Of a stretch of DNA of 64,000 nt, positions 1-13,895 are shown one piece after another (the stretch's first letter is position 1; each line of letters opens with the position of its first letter). Position numbers and translations under genes: made by a program. Source of the stretch: Sinohyriopsis cumingii (taxonomy: Eukaryota; Mollusca; Bivalvia; Unionida; Unionidae); assembly GCA_028554795.2 (NCBI GenBank), contig CM068839.1, positions 85,829,540-85,893,539 on the forward strand, read 5' to 3'. The notes beneath the pieces are model-generated. The model saw only the letters and a list, made by a program, of their open reading frames with translations, was not told the origin of the DNA and made no database searches.

Positions 1-3000
1 ATTTTTTTTTGGCTCTCGTGAACTCATGATTACTTCATGCCGTTAAAATAATCAAAGTTGATTCATTAATGTTACCGTGCGTGATGCTCGACTATGATGG
101 GAACTTACAAATGTAATTTAATTGATGGAAACACATAAATGCATCATATAATATAAGATGAGGTTTCGACGGGAAAAAGGGAATTCACAATTATGCTTGC
201 ATCTTACTCTGGTATCACAGACCCAGTAACACACCACAAATTTACAGTTTGTCGATGGCGTCTTAAAGACAAAATAACTATCCACTCAATCATTTAGAAT
301 AGCAAATATCTAATCAACAGAATCTAAATTTGGAAGGTAATTCATTACAGTTCATAAAGCCTCTATACCAACTGTTGTAATGAAATAAGTGTAAGAATGT
401 TTGCCATGTAAAGAAGTAATCAATGACAATAAAACAAATATCAACTGTAAACTATACAATTGTTGAGTCATACTATTATGCTACTACAGTGGATTGAAAA
501 GGTCCTCCACTCCCTGGAGTCAAATCAGAAAAATCTGTAATTAATGGGTGGAAAGAAAACTCTCATGTCTTTATTGAAACACAATCAGTATGTAAAAGAA
601 GAAAAAAAAAAAACATGAGTCTACTTCAATGTATTTTTTATCTTAAATGGACTTATCTCTCATAGTATTAATAAAGGTGCACAACCATGTTAAGCCTTTA
701 ATGTTTTCCCCAAGCGTTGGATTGCTATTAAGGGATAACGTATGGTACATAACATCTAGCTTACGGTGAAATATGTTAGATAAAATAAAACCAGTCACGA
801 GTTAAATATGAAAATATATTAAGTGAGGAATTCGATTGTAGTCTTGCTGTCCCGCAAGTTCATTTATTATCACCATTTTAGTTCACAGACAGCATTTGCA
901 AGGCAAGCTAATAAAAAGCAATATTTTCACATGCACAATTCCTTCATAAATTTATATCTTAAAACATTCATCCCATGTGTCTTTTTGTCAGATTGACAAA
1001 GTCCATTTTAAAGTATTGTTGGCAAGATTGAAGCTTTATTCCTGTTAATTTTGTGATAAGATAATAGGAGTGAAGAAATTATTGTGTTTGTGGAAATATT
1101 AGTCGCACGACAATGAAATAAATACTGTAATAAGTTTGAAGTATGCGCATTTGGTTATAGCGCACCGTTTTAAGGAATTCTTAGATTTGTGTGATTACTT
1201 GTGTAATTATTGGAACTCGGCGCAATGGAAATATCCATAGCCCGAAATAATTAGTCAATTACTAGGGGCAAACGTCACGGAGTGAAGTGTTAGTGAGTTT
1301 CCATGATACCATTGGTTCACTAGTAGTGAATTCAGGCCAAAAACCGAATGAATGTCCCTGAGTAAGATAGTCCATATTAAATCTAGTGGTGTACATTGGT
1401 CGTGTGACTGCAGTGGCAGTATTTACGGTAGGAAACCGGTAAATTACACAACGGAATAAATAAGAAGGGACTCGGCAAACACCGTTTATGTCGCCATGGG
1501 GGCAAATATGATGCAGTTATATTGGCGAAGTGTGCCTGGAAAGCATACATTGACAGGCCTAAGGTGGCGAAGTTAAAATAGTTCTTAGTGGTAGGGGATA
1601 CTCGTATATTTTCTTAGGCGTGAACGGCCGGCGGCACGGAAATCTGATGAAGATAAACCATGCAGATATGCGGTTGATATATATGTGGCAGGTTGTTTTA
1701 TCTGTGGTCTTGCATTAATTAGAGTAAAATTTAGGTATAGAATGGACACGTCGGGCTTTCTAATTTACAACTGAAGTTGTATGGAAATCTTTGGAAAGTT
1801 GGGGTAAACTTATGACTTCTAGCGAGAATCGCGCCAGGGTTTGATAACCGCACGGTCAAGTAAGGACCCTTGGCTTGTAACAATATATTATATTACTTTA
1901 TGACGTATAACTTATGATCTTAGACGCAAAGGTCGATGAATATATAAAATATACATACCTAATAATGTTTTGGAAACACTATCCAATAAAGTAAAGTGGA
2001 CAAATTTAGTTACAAATGTATTGCTAAGATTGGAATTCTTTGAAGTTTGGGATCAACAATGGGTCGGTAATTGTGATATATTTTTAATTTTTTTAAAATA
2101 GAGCAAAACTACATGAAACTTCTAACGAACATAAGCTGCGCATTATGTTTATGTAAATATTTTCACATTTTGTATCAAACAGATACCTTGACGACATATA
2201 CGCTTTGAAATAAAACTATACAGCAATAAATTTAGTGTATCCTATTACAGACTTGAAAATGAAGATGGTAGCATGGCGAGACGTTTAAACCAATTCATGA
2301 TAGACTTTATCTCATTTGTGATGAAATATATAAACAGATATTTCAGGGAAAGCCCAAAATATATTTCACTTTATAGAATTTATCCAAAATACTAGAATTT
2401 TGAATACTGTGGCCATTTATATGTATAAAGCTTTAAGTCCTCATAGCGCCGTGTATCCTTTTAAATATTTTGATTAACCATTGCTTAAGCATGAATTTGA
2501 ATTACATAACATTAGATTGTATCGTCATGGTATTGTCCTTAATACTGTATATATCTTCTTAGTTCATTTGCATTGAACTGCAGTTTCATGCTTATGTAAT
2601 TTCGTTTCTATCTACGTTTTCTGTCGATAGTATACCCTATAGAAGATGCTATGTTTTTTTAATGTTTGGGCTATTTGTAAGAATAAAGGCTGTTTGTGAA
2701 ATAGGCAACCTCCTTATGGAGGTAATCCTTATGACGTTTACTTATAAAAGCAAACACACAGGAATAATGCCTATGTCATTTAATCAACAAATAATGAAAC
2801 CATCGATTACAGGCCTCATTGATCCAAATATATCAAGCACGATATTCATTTGTCCATTTCTTGCAATCAAAAAACCGCTAACAAAATGCACAAAGTGTTC
2901 CCATATAACTGGTTTAGACTGTATCGACTTGAACATTTTAATATAGATTTTTCAGCTTTCCCTTGTGGCATTCTTAACCAACAGATTTCATAATATAAAA

Positions 3001-3793
3001 AGCATGTTTCAATGTCTGATAAAAGAGCAGCACAACTAATACTAAAGTGAATGTCTAGATCTGTCAACTATTACAAGACATCTGAACCTGAAATTAGTTT
3101 TTGGTCTCTGAAGCCACATTTTCCATCTTTAATAGTGTCATGTTCAGGTAAATCTAGCAGCTGTCGCAACGAATCCTTATTGGTATTTGCATGTACAATT
3201 ATATACCGAAATATAAAAAGAACAGCTGCATAGTCGTTCCAGCTTATATTCTGACCCAAGCTAAAATGATAATTGTCAACACTGAACGTTGATCACTAGA
3301 TATACTTTGCTCTGACACTTGCATTAAACTATGATGACGTATGTTTTCTTCCAATCGGTATTAAAGGCCATGCAGGTCACAATTTCGTCATCAAATCTGG
3401 GTATTTGGCACAGTCATCACAAGCATTAATTAGGTATCACTACAATAAAATATTCGTCATATAATTCCTTAATTTTCCTCATTTTTAACGAAATCCAGTC
3501 CGTTAGTTATGTGTTTTGACAAAACAATACCATTTTAGTTATGGTAAGCACTAACTTACGCAGACCGTATTTAAAAGTCAGTATAGATTATTTTAAAAGA
3601 TAGCGAGAAGATGTCTTTAGAATTATTCGAACATGTAAATCTATCATCTTCTGAGAGTGAGCTCTACTGCAGTTGTCCCAAATGGGCATCTATATTCTAA
3701 ACTTGAGTAGAATGTGGCTCCTGTAATGGAGTTCTACGATATTATCAGAACCTCACCAATGTTCATAGTTGATAACAATTTACTCAGTAAGAG
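1..3793. other. AT-rich intergenic sequence, nothing recognised
   Basis: No coding region, RNA gene or repeat is recognised on either strand. The longest open stretches are under about 95 codons, have no convincing splice context and no family resemblance that I trust. Short A and T runs occur but no structured repeat. Confidence 0.6.
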
Positions 3794-4077
3794 ACAACTG
3801 TAATTGGGGCCCCAAGTGGCCGAGTGGTCTAAAGCGCTCTCAACTACGGATCACTGCCATCTCACCTCTGTCCGCGTGGGTTCGAGTCTCGGATTTGGTT
3901 AATGTGGGTATGTGAGAAAGCTTGCCAGTAGCTTCTCGTGGGTCGGTGGTTCTTTCCGGGGTTTTCCCGGGTTCTTCCTCCACCATTATTACTGGCCGCC
4001 ATGTATAGCCTACCGTGTGCTGAAAAATGGCGTTAAACCCTAAAACAACAACAACAACAAAAACAACAACTGTAATT
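3794..4077 (+). mobile_element. tRNA-derived SINE with 12-bp target-site duplication
   Basis: The element proper is 3806-4065 (260 bp). It opens with a tRNA-like head: an A box TGGCCGAGTGG at 3817-3827 and a B box GGTTCGAGTCT at 3879-3889, about 50 bp apart as in a tRNA with a long variable arm such as tRNA-Leu. A body follows, then the tail ATGGCGTTAAACCC and an (AAC)n-type end. The 12-base direct repeat ACAACTGTAATT lies at 3794-3805 and again at 4066-4077, the expected target-site duplication of LINE-mediated insertion. The duplication is perfect, so this copy is fairly young. Sister copies lie at 16056 and 16515 and a broken one at 11863. Such GGCGTTAAAC tails are common in molluscan SINEs as far as I remember; the family name is not determined. 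Confidence 0.9.
3817..3889 (+). promoter_or_regulatory. internal RNA polymerase III promoter (A and B boxes) of the SINE
   Basis: A box at 3817-3827 and B box at 3879-3889 fit the consensus of tRNA-type split promoters, except that the B box ends in CT rather than CC. In a SINE these drive transcription of the element itself. Whether this copy is transcribed cannot be read from the sequence. Confidence 0.7.
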
Positions 4078-7000
4078 AATATCGGTGAAAATTACTATCA
4101 ATGAAACGACCTAATGGTTTCTAAGAGTATACAGCGTACAGATTCAAGTCCTACGTCAATAACCATACCTATGGGCGCATATTTGTCATTGAAATAGATT
4201 TGGATATGTTTTTGTGAAATTGGTTGTAAGTACACCACTTTTGAACATGTTGAATATTGGTCTGAGAAACGAAAATTGATAACCGATGCAGAGTTGTGGG
4301 AATAGGAGATGGTTGTGGCATTAGCAAATGTATCAGAAATAAAGTATTTAAGACAAAGACGTAATTGGTCCTACAATGAAATCTTGTTGGACACATTTTT
4401 GTAAAATGTGGAGATGAAACACGCCACGTATAATATTAAGTGTTTTTCATACGGGTCACACAAAATGAATAAAACTAGGATCTCAGTGCTGGACACACCA
4501 ATGATATTTTGCCTAATGGGATACTTACATTCGCATGTGGTCACATACATAATAAAAATAATATTGTTTTCATATTTAATAATGTGCATACATTTAGTTT
4601 AATGATTTTAGTTTAGTCAGGTTAGATTGACAAAGCTTTTGTTTGAATCTCCAGTTCGATCGATGTAATAAGGATTATATTATTGAAATAAGAAAGATAC
4701 ATAAATAATATTGTTTCTTTTATAACTTTTAAATGAAGGGCAATATCGAAATAGTTGTAAACAATTATTGAAGAGGTCAATAAAAGCAACTAACCATAGT
4801 AAAGAATTGTTTAGAGAATTGGCTCTGATCCCACTAGAATGAATGTTAAATGTTATTTCTTCTGCATTATTTACAGTAGTTTCACGAGGAAACTATTTTG
4901 TGGCTGACTTTCCCTGATGAAACACTTTGTGCTTTGTTGCAAATTTTTGTAATTCTGTCAATCGTTGTTTTGAAGGAAGAAGTTGTTTATTAATTTCGTA
5001 CCATATGTGTACCAATCAAGTTGTTTGTGTCGTTTGTTTTATGTGGGGTTTTTTTTGTTGTTGTTTCTTGTATTTTCGTTAAACATGTTCAATATGTAAG
5101 GATAAAAACGTGTCAAACTAAACAGTTAATGAATTGTCCAGTTCAAAATATGGAATTAAGTAGATGAAGACAGTAAAAAAAAAATTCTTCAAAATGATGG
5201 ACAATTTGCATATATAAAATACTTTTCAGAGTTGTTTAGTATCTTTTGAATACTGGATGTCGCGACGCATATACCTATATCTAGGGACGTGAAATGGTTT
5301 TGGATGCAAGTGAGCAGTATCAATAAAATCAGTCATATCAGATTTATTAACCCTGACCCTTGTTTATTTTGAGCGGAAACAAGTCCATCCACATATTATT
5401 AATTTTATACAAAAATATATATGTTAAAGTATCTCGCTATTAAACAATAAATGTTCAGTGAGGAGTGAGTGGCAACCAGAATCTATTTAGTGAGCGAATT
5501 AGGAGAAAGGTAAACTGAGAACAAATGAGGTGTTGATTTAAAAATGGTAATACTCTATTCGTATAGATTATATGATATCACCTTCAAGATATAATCTACG
5601 TTTGTACTTGATATGACTGAAAATATACACAGCTATATTCAACTATCACACCACCATTTCAGTGTACCCTGTCTTGTCTCACCAAACTCTACAATATTGC
5701 AATCGGGACGAAGTTACTGAAAGGTGAAAAAGGAGTTATCAAGTATCAGTGGGTCATCTCTATGATATTATAGACCCTGATTCATAATAAAGGCATCTAT
5801 GTCGTTGTGATTTAGGATTAAATGAATAGTACCATCAACGAAAAAAGCTTGGTTATCATACATCTTATACTTTTAGATATTTCAGTTGTATCCGCAATAT
5901 TAATATCCTCGACTGAAATATTTATTACTGTTATCTAGATGAGTCGGACTACAATATATGACGTCTCTCCTCTATGTTCAGGGGACTCACTTGAATGATA
6001 TGTCATTGACATAATCACAAATGTACCGGCAGTTTATGCGACAGCCGTCCGTCAAGTGTCTGCCGAAGTGTCTTTCATTGGTTCATGTATTCTGATGACG
6101 GATGAAGGATGCGGCACAGATCGTGGATGCTTGTCAGAGCCTGGATATTCGTACATCATGTATTACTGTTAAGAAGATATATTTTGTTTCTGGGATGCAA
6201 ACATGTTCGAATTTTTGAAGCTAGTTGAAATGAATCAGTATGTGCTGTAGAACAAATTGCAATTCTTTGAATACATCTTTGAGTGACGAATTACAATCTA
6301 TAACATCTCTATCAGGCCAAATAACGATACAATTAACTAATTTGTGGAAAGAAAGACACGAAACAGCAACTGGTATCTCAGTCGGCACTGTCAAAGGTGT
6401 ACATGGTTGTTGAGATTGCAAAATAATTATATCGTATGGACTAAGCACCATTCGACCTATTATTGTCTAATGACAGTAATAATTGTATCTCTGAAAGTAC
6501 GCACTTTAATATCATACTGAGGGCATGCCTAAAAACAGAGAAGAGCATGTATGTCAGGAAGGTATGTTTAAGGGTAATGGGGTGATTTAGAAAAAAGACT
6601 TATGAATTCAATTTTGTCTCAACATGTTCTATGCCATTCAGATTAGCTACTCCTTGGAAACAGCTAGCTAAATTTTACTTGTTTCGATATTGCATATATC
6701 TGAATATACAATGTTTCAGTTTTTGGTCTCATACCAAGACTGACTTTATTAATCTGTCACATTATTTGGTCTATCTGAATTTGTCCGTTTGATACAAAAT
6801 CTAGAATAATGTTTATTGTTTTACAAAGATATCTACATGCTCAACCCCATAACACCATTGCATGGTGTTCTTTTTAACTCACATACACTTATTATCATAA
6901 GAAACCATGCAGAGGCCGTTTGATTTACAATTCAACCATTAATTATATTATATAGCTATTTCATCGTCATGCCTTGTTTCATTTTGACTAAATAATTCAT

Positions 7001-7825
7001 CACTTTTTATGTGTTGTCTTGGGGTTTTTTTAGTTGCAATTTCGTTATACTGGCATTATGATGGATTCCATCAAAAGCACCGACAAAGACTTTTCCAGTA
7101 CTCTTGTCTGGTAACGTATTAGATCATCATTTTGGTGTAAAACTTTTATGGCACTTCCGTCGTATCCTGTTTCTAGATGAGTTCTTTTATTAATTTGAGC
7201 GAATACATTAAAAAAGGCTAACAAATCTATTATTGAGAGAGTTGCTTATACAGTATACTCATGGTCGCTAAGCTTCGCTGGTAATTTATCCTGGAATAAT
7301 CTCGAACACCTCACAGAAGATTGTATTGTCCGGACATTTGCTCTTGAACATTACCAATTTGTTTGACAACTCTAATATAATCTCACCCAAACCTTCATAT
7401 TCGCATTAACAAAAAAAAAAGAAAACATATTAGAAACAACAACACAACTGAGACATTTTCTGTGTAGGATATTATCCATTCGGAGGGCTAATATAAACCT
7501 TATAAAGGCAATCTACGTACACGTAAAGAAATCACATTAACATCTACAAGTCATAAATACAAGCAATATTCCCCATTACCTTCTGCTTTAAGAATCTTTG
7601 AAAATGTACAGAATAGTGGATTATGTTTTTGTAATTATTTGCACTGTAGCAGAATAGGCATGTATAACAACATTAAATACGAACCCATTTCTATTTAATC
7701 TTAAAAAGACTAGACAGGTGTACGTTCAAATAAATATCGCATTCTACATATCCCTACAGCTCTGTTACGTCGCCTAATATGGATTAAATTTAGTCAAAAC
7801 AGAATCCAGACGAAATGTAAGGGTA

Positions 7826-7827
<2 letters not shown>
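4078..7827. other. AT-rich intergenic sequence, nothing recognised
   Basis: No gene or structured repeat recognised. A 76-codon minus-strand open stretch at 6221-6451 has a mixed composition but no neighbours, splice sites or motif that support it, so it is not called. Confidence 0.55.

Positions 7828-7884
<57 letters not shown>
7828..7884. repeat. (TA)n microsatellite
   Basis: Uninterrupted TA dinucleotide run of about 28 units. Confidence 0.97.
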
Positions 7885-7890
<6 letters not shown>

Positions 7891-7971
7891 ATATCTGTCA
7901 ACACACAGTATACCACAAGGGAATGTTGAAAAATCAACGTCGAAATCTTCACGTTTACACAATCTAAACCA

Positions 7972-8127
<156 letters not shown>

Positions 8128-8158
8128 ACACCTACACGTCGAATATATATGGGAAATC

Positions 8159-8180
8159 ACAAAAGCTGGACATTACGGAC
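8159..8180. repeat. 22-bp sequence inverted relative to 11444-11465
   Basis: The 20 bases AAAAGCTGGACATTACGGAC at 8161-8180, plus the two bases before them, are the exact reverse complement of 11444-11465. Both copies sit a few bases from microsatellites on either side of the LINE pair. They probably belong to a dispersed repeat family that carries microsatellites. Confidence 0.85.
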
Positions 8181-8200
8181 CATGTCATACACACCCACAC

Positions 8201-9474
<1,274 letters not shown>

Positions 9475-9478
<4 letters not shown>

Positions 9479-10725
9479 TGTGTCAGATGCTTGGCATCCG
9501 TCCGTCTACGGGAGAGGATGGTGTAGTTCCAGAGTAAGCTTTCGTTTATCCTTCTTTCTAGCTCTCTTTTCAGCTTGTTTTCTTTTCTGTCTTCCTCAGC
9601 TTTTTGAACTACCTGCCTGACAGCTAGACGCCAGGTGGAACGGTCGTTAGCACAGCTCTCCCAGTCGTTGACATTGATGTTGGCCGTCTTCATGTCCTTT
9701 TTGCAAACATCTTTGTAGTGCAGACGTGGTCGTCCAGTCGGTCGTGCACCTTCTGCTAACTCCCCATATAATCGGTTCTTAGGAATGCGGCCTGGGTCCA
9801 TTCTCTTGACATGGCCGAGCCAGCGAAGGCGTCTCTCGCTGAGAATGGAGAACATGCTGTTCATGTTGGCGCATTCTAGAACTTCTGTGTTGGGTACTTT
9901 CTCCTGCCACTGGATGTGCAGAATGTGCCGCAGACACCTCAAGTGGAAGCTGTTGAGTTTCCTCTCGTGTCTTGCATAGGTGGGCCATGTTTCGCTGCTG
10001 TAGAGGAGTGAGCTGAGCAAGCAGGCTTGGTAGACAAGCAGTTTGGTCTTCTCTGTGAGGCTGGGGTTGTTCCAGACCCTCTGGTTTAGTCTGGCCATCA
10101 TTGCTGCTGCCTTGGCAATCTCAGAATCAATGGAGAGTGAGCTGGAGATGTTGGACCCGAGGTATGTGAAGTCCTCGACAACTTCCAAGTTGTACCCATC
10201 GATGATGACAGAGGGAGGGGAGTCTGCGTCCTGCGCCATGACGTTCGTTTTCTTCAAACTGATGGTCAGTCCAAATTCCTTGCAAGCATGGGAGAGGCGG
10301 CATACCAGCTGCTGAAGTCCATCTTCCGTGTGTGATGTCAAGGCTGCATCGTCGGCGAAGAGCAATTCACGGATGAGTACCTTTTTGACTCTAGTCTTAG
10401 CACGGAGACGGGCGATGTTGAACAGCTCCCTCGCTGCAGTCCTTGAATGCGTACTGGAGAAGCATGGAGAAGAAGATGACGAAAAGCGTCGGCGCAAGAA
10501 CACAGCCTTGTTGGACTCCACTGATGACTGGGAAGGCCTCCGATATTGCGCCATTGAAGTACACTGTGCTGTGCATGTTCTCGTGGAAAGACATGAGGAC
10601 AGCAAGCAGACGTGTGTGTGTGTGTGGGGGGGGCATCCGATCTTCTGCAGGAGTCTGAGGAGTCCACTCCGACTGACCAGGTCAAACGCCTTCGTCAGGT
10701 CTATGAAGGCAATGTAGAGGGGCAT
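9475..10725 (-). pseudogene. reverse transcriptase, RTE-like, with frameshifts
   Basis: The longest open frame has 416 codons. Residues 1-33 hold the palm motif FIDLTKAFDLVSR. Residues about 37-95 are out of frame. From about residue 98 the frame is right again, with LLFADDAAL (catalytic aspartates at residues 125-126), GLTISLKKT (154), RCLRHILHIQWQEKVPNTEV (about 250), RLRWLGHVKRMDPGRIPK (about 285) and a basic, Glu-rich tail. The missing middle, including GVQQGCVLAPTLF, is read in another frame at 10397-10636. The first shift lies at a GT repeat plus G run (10612-10633), the second near 10430. Farther upstream an in-frame TAG and a short deletion occur just before residue 1. The gene is dead but its protein segments remain easy to read. 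Confidence 0.88.
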
Positions 10726-11295
10726 CTGCTGCTAGCGTAGTGAGAAGATCATGTCTACAGTTGACCTGCCGGCTCGAAATCACACTGGGACTCTGAGTAG
10801 ACGCTGGAGGCTAGGATCTGCATTCGTGCCAATGTAACACGGACGAAAGCCTTTCCGACGAAGCTGAGGAGGGAGATGCCCCGGTAGTTGTTGCAGTCGC
10901 TACGGTCTCCTTTGTTCTTGTACAAAGTGACGATGCTGGCGTCACGCGTGTCCTGTGGAATGTATTCCTGTTCCCAGCAGAGGCAGAGGAGTATGTGTAG
11001 GGGCTTGAGCAGTGCTGGTTTCCCGCTCTTGATGACTACAGGCTGAATGCCGTCGCTTCCAGGAGCCTTCCCACAGGCAAGGCAATCGAGGGCTTTTCCG
11101 AGCTCTTCCAGGTGGGCTGTGTGTCTAGCTCCTCCATGACAGGCAGGTCTAGAATGGCGTCCAGGGCAGTGTCAGTGACGCTGTTTTAGGTTGCATATAG
11201 CTCGAGATAGTGCTCAACCCATCGCTGCAGTTGTTTCCCCTGGTCTGTGATGACTTCGCCCGTTTGGACTTAAGGGGGGCGGTCTTGGAGGTGGG
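9479..11295 (-). mobile_element. RTE-like LINE, 5-prime truncated and frameshifted
   Basis: A minus-strand non-LTR retrotransposon fragment of about 1.8 kb. From its 5-prime side come GEVITDQGKQLQRWVEHY (near 11250), GKAPGSDGI (near 11060), YKNKGDRSDCNNYRGISLLS (near 10900), the palm and thumb, and a short 3-prime end. The apurinic endonuclease that should precede the reverse transcriptase is absent. The LINE group is one often annotated as RTE or craniofacial-development-protein-2-like in invertebrates; I cannot fix the clade without a tree. Confidence 0.82.
10612..10633. repeat. (GT)n-(G)n tract inside the reverse transcriptase
   Basis: Eight GT units followed by a G run of eight. It coincides with the first frameshift of the RTE-like reverse transcriptase, and the His-Thr repeats it encodes are foreign to the family. 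Confidence 0.9.
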
Positions 11296-11314
11296 GGACT
11301 GTCGCCTTCTTGAT

Positions 11315-11433
11315 ACCATCATATGTATATATATATGTATGTGTGTGTGGGGGGGTATGTATGTATGTATGTATGTATGTATGTATGTATGTATGTATGT
11401 ATGTATGTATGCATGTATGTACGTATGTATGTA
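11315..11433. repeat. (ATGT)n microsatellite
   Basis: Short AT and GT stretches and a G run, then about 22 ATGT units with a few substitutions (GCAT, ACGT). Confidence 0.96.
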
Positions 11434-11443
11434 TTATCATATA

Positions 11444-11465
11444 GTCCGTAATGTCCAGCTTTTGT
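11444..11465. repeat. 22-bp partner of the inverted sequence at 8159-8180
   Basis: Exact reverse complement of 8159-8180. It is followed by about 65 bp of unique sequence and then the second compound microsatellite. Confidence 0.85.
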
Positions 11466-11532
11466 TCGCAGCGATGTTTGACTGTATTTAACTTGTTCTA
11501 TAAATTCAATATTAAACCACTTGACATTTGAA

Positions 11533-11669
<137 letters not shown>

Positions 11670-11862
11670 CGAGGCAGACACAGAGACACAGATAGACAGA
11701 GAGAGAAAGAATTATAAATATACACCTGATAGGAAGGAAAGTGCTATCCCTGGACCCTTTAGAAGATTCCTTGATAAAAGTAGGCAGAATTAATATTTTA
11801 ATACAAACATTAATAGCATACCTGTATGAAAGTATTATTTGTATTAATAAATATATATGAAG

Positions 11863-12016
11863 AGAGATGTCTAAAGTGTTCACCGTTACCGATTGCAGCC
11901 AACTCACTACTGTCCGCGTGGGTTAGAGTCTTGGGTTCGACAAATGTGGATATGTGAGAAAGCTTGCAGTAGCTTTGCGGGGTTCTTTCTTCATCCAAAA
12001 CATTAACAACAACAGG
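11863..12016 (+). mobile_element. degenerate SINE fragment
   Basis: Aligns by eye with the SINE at 3806 from GTCTAAAGCGCT (here GTCTAAAGTGTT) through TGTCCGCGTGGGTT and TATGTGAGAAAGCTTGC. It then jumps to an AACAACAACAG tail, so the 3-prime body is deleted. The B box is damaged (GGTTAGAGTCT). It is older than the other three copies. Confidence 0.75.
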
Positions 12017-12839
12017 AAAGAGACTGAGACTGACATACAGACAGAGGGTGATGGAATAAGGGCGATGTAGAGGATCAGTACCTAGTAGTGTTATGTGCAA
12101 ATTTGCAATAATTAAGAACATATTTGTAATCATCTTATGACTTTTTATTTTACGTTTAGTAATCATCATTAACAATCATGACCATGATCTCTGTTTTACA
12201 AAAGATTCTAAGACAATATCTTAATATGCTTTCCTTTTTCTCAGTGGGTGAAGTCTCACAGGTCTCAGTCACAGTATGGGCAAGTTAACTTACTCCAACT
12301 GATGTACGAACGCGGCTTTAATAGTATGTACGTAAAATACTGTTTTTGAATTTCTAACATAATTATTTGCCCATGTGATCGAATTTATAACGACAATTTT
12401 CGCACCACGCCTATCTCTCTATCTAATTAAAGCACCTATAAATACGTTTCTATCAAGGACATTTAATCAAAGTTACTTTTGTTTTACTCTATTTTCTGAC
12501 AGAATACGAAAACAGAAACAATAGAAAAGCACGGTAGTATCTAACATTTCAAAATATTTAATAATTGGGTCTTTATAGCCAGCCCGCTCTATCCCAACAC
12601 GCACAAACCTCTCACATTCTCACTGGGAGAATGACAAATGTTGACTATGAGAGACATCAATTGTCCATCTAGCCTAAGCCATAACTGTATAACCCAATCA
12701 CGTCGTCGAAAACCCGAGAAATAGAGAAACTTGTAAATATGACGTATACTCTTGGGGTGATTCTGCCTGAAAATTCGCAGTTGCCTATTCGTCTGTTTCT
12801 ATTTTGGCTATGGTTTCATCTAAACCTTCATGAATTTGC
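12017..12839. other. intergenic sequence, nothing recognised
   Basis: No gene, RNA or repeat recognised in this stretch. Confidence 0.5.
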
Positions 12840-13895
12840 TTTGGTACGCGTGTCATATCCTAAACGATGTGCCACCATCCGGAACAATCCATAGCATGGT
12901 GTCGAGCGGGGACAAGCTAACTTTGGTGCAACGAAACACTTCTCTATGATGTTTCTTTGACTGGATAAGCGTGGTTGTGTGTGAATTCTCATCACTCGCG
13001 AAGACATTATACATTCATATCATGCCGAAGTTTCTTTCGCACCATCACCAATGGGACTTCTTCCGCCTTTTTAGCGCTCTTTTGTTCAACCAACCAAAAC
13101 GGAGTACATTTTAGGAAGCGGTCCGACATTATCTTCGATTAATCTTCCTGTGCTGATATCTTTAAACTTACTAAAAAAAAACCATGTTTGTTGGCATTGC
13201 TAAACAAAGAATGATTTTGGGATACTTTCTTGAGTTAAATGCATTTACCAAACATGACTCGGCCATATCTGCATACGCATCATTAGTTGTTACATACATT
13301 GGCATCTATATCCCTGTAAAATATTTTGACGTTTTCATCGTACCGCCGTTTGATCGTATCAAAATAAAACTCCCACATGAACAGTTTAAAAAGGTCCAAT
13401 ACTGTTCCTAATACGATCAACTCATATATGTTTGAGGAGGTTCTCCATTGTTTTCAGAACATAGTATTGTTCGTCAGCTTGAAAAAGTCCTTTACAAGTT
13501 CATTGATAGGTACCGTGCGCAGATCTGCATTAATTTTGTATACACGGCGCCATCCAAGCTTGTTATTGAAACCGTAACCCCCTGCGGACTCTCAGCACAT
13601 TCAGTCCTAATCGCAGATACATAGCATGATTCGTACGTGGACTATAAAAGTTTCGCTTTGTTCCCAAATTTGTAAGAATCTTGGTGCATTTTCTGAAATT
13701 TCGTCCGGAAAGATCAACATTTCCACTCTGACAGAGGGACAACCACTTGCGGGGCTCCACCAACGCCTTTGGAGACAGACGATAATCGTTATAGTTATGG
13801 TGAAGCTCCTCTTGATACTCCAAATCAGCCTCAAAGAAGTGTATGTGAATGTCTATATCTGCTCTATGGATCTGCTGAAAGTCGATTGCGGGCAT
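12840..13895 (-). pseudogene. decayed protein-primed family B DNA polymerase, Polinton/Maverick type
   Basis: Read from 13895 leftward, short conserved pieces of a type B2 (protein-primed) DNA polymerase appear in the right order but in different frames. They are EADLEY at the position of polymerase motif A (Asp codon at 13824-13826), NDYRLSPKA about ten residues later, YLRLGLNVLRVRRGLRF (about 13600), KDFFKLTNN (13465-13491) followed after a stop and a frame change by MENLLKH, FMWEFYFDTIKRRY (about 13360), YRDID at 13304-13318 where motif C should read YxDTD, DAYADM (about 13270), and PKMYSV (about 13105). The part 13563-13895 stays open for 110 codons. Substitutions in motif C, in-frame stops and several frameshifts show it is dead. 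Polintons are large DNA transposons related to adintoviruses; no integrase, capsid gene or terminal inverted repeat was found nearby, so this is an isolated relic. Confidence 0.78.

Noticed and set aside
2662..3259. Several overlapping open frames of 60-94 codons on both strands
   Set aside because: Some short minus-strand pieces (for example WEHFVHFVSGFL) look protein-like, but no consistent frame, motif order or splice signals were found.
3806..3900. A tRNA gene
   Set aside because: The A and B boxes belong to the SINE head; the sequence does not close an acceptor stem, and it is followed by the SINE body and tail.
6221..6451. A 76-codon minus-strand frame
   Set aside because: Length is within chance for this amount of sequence and it has no recognisable motif or context.
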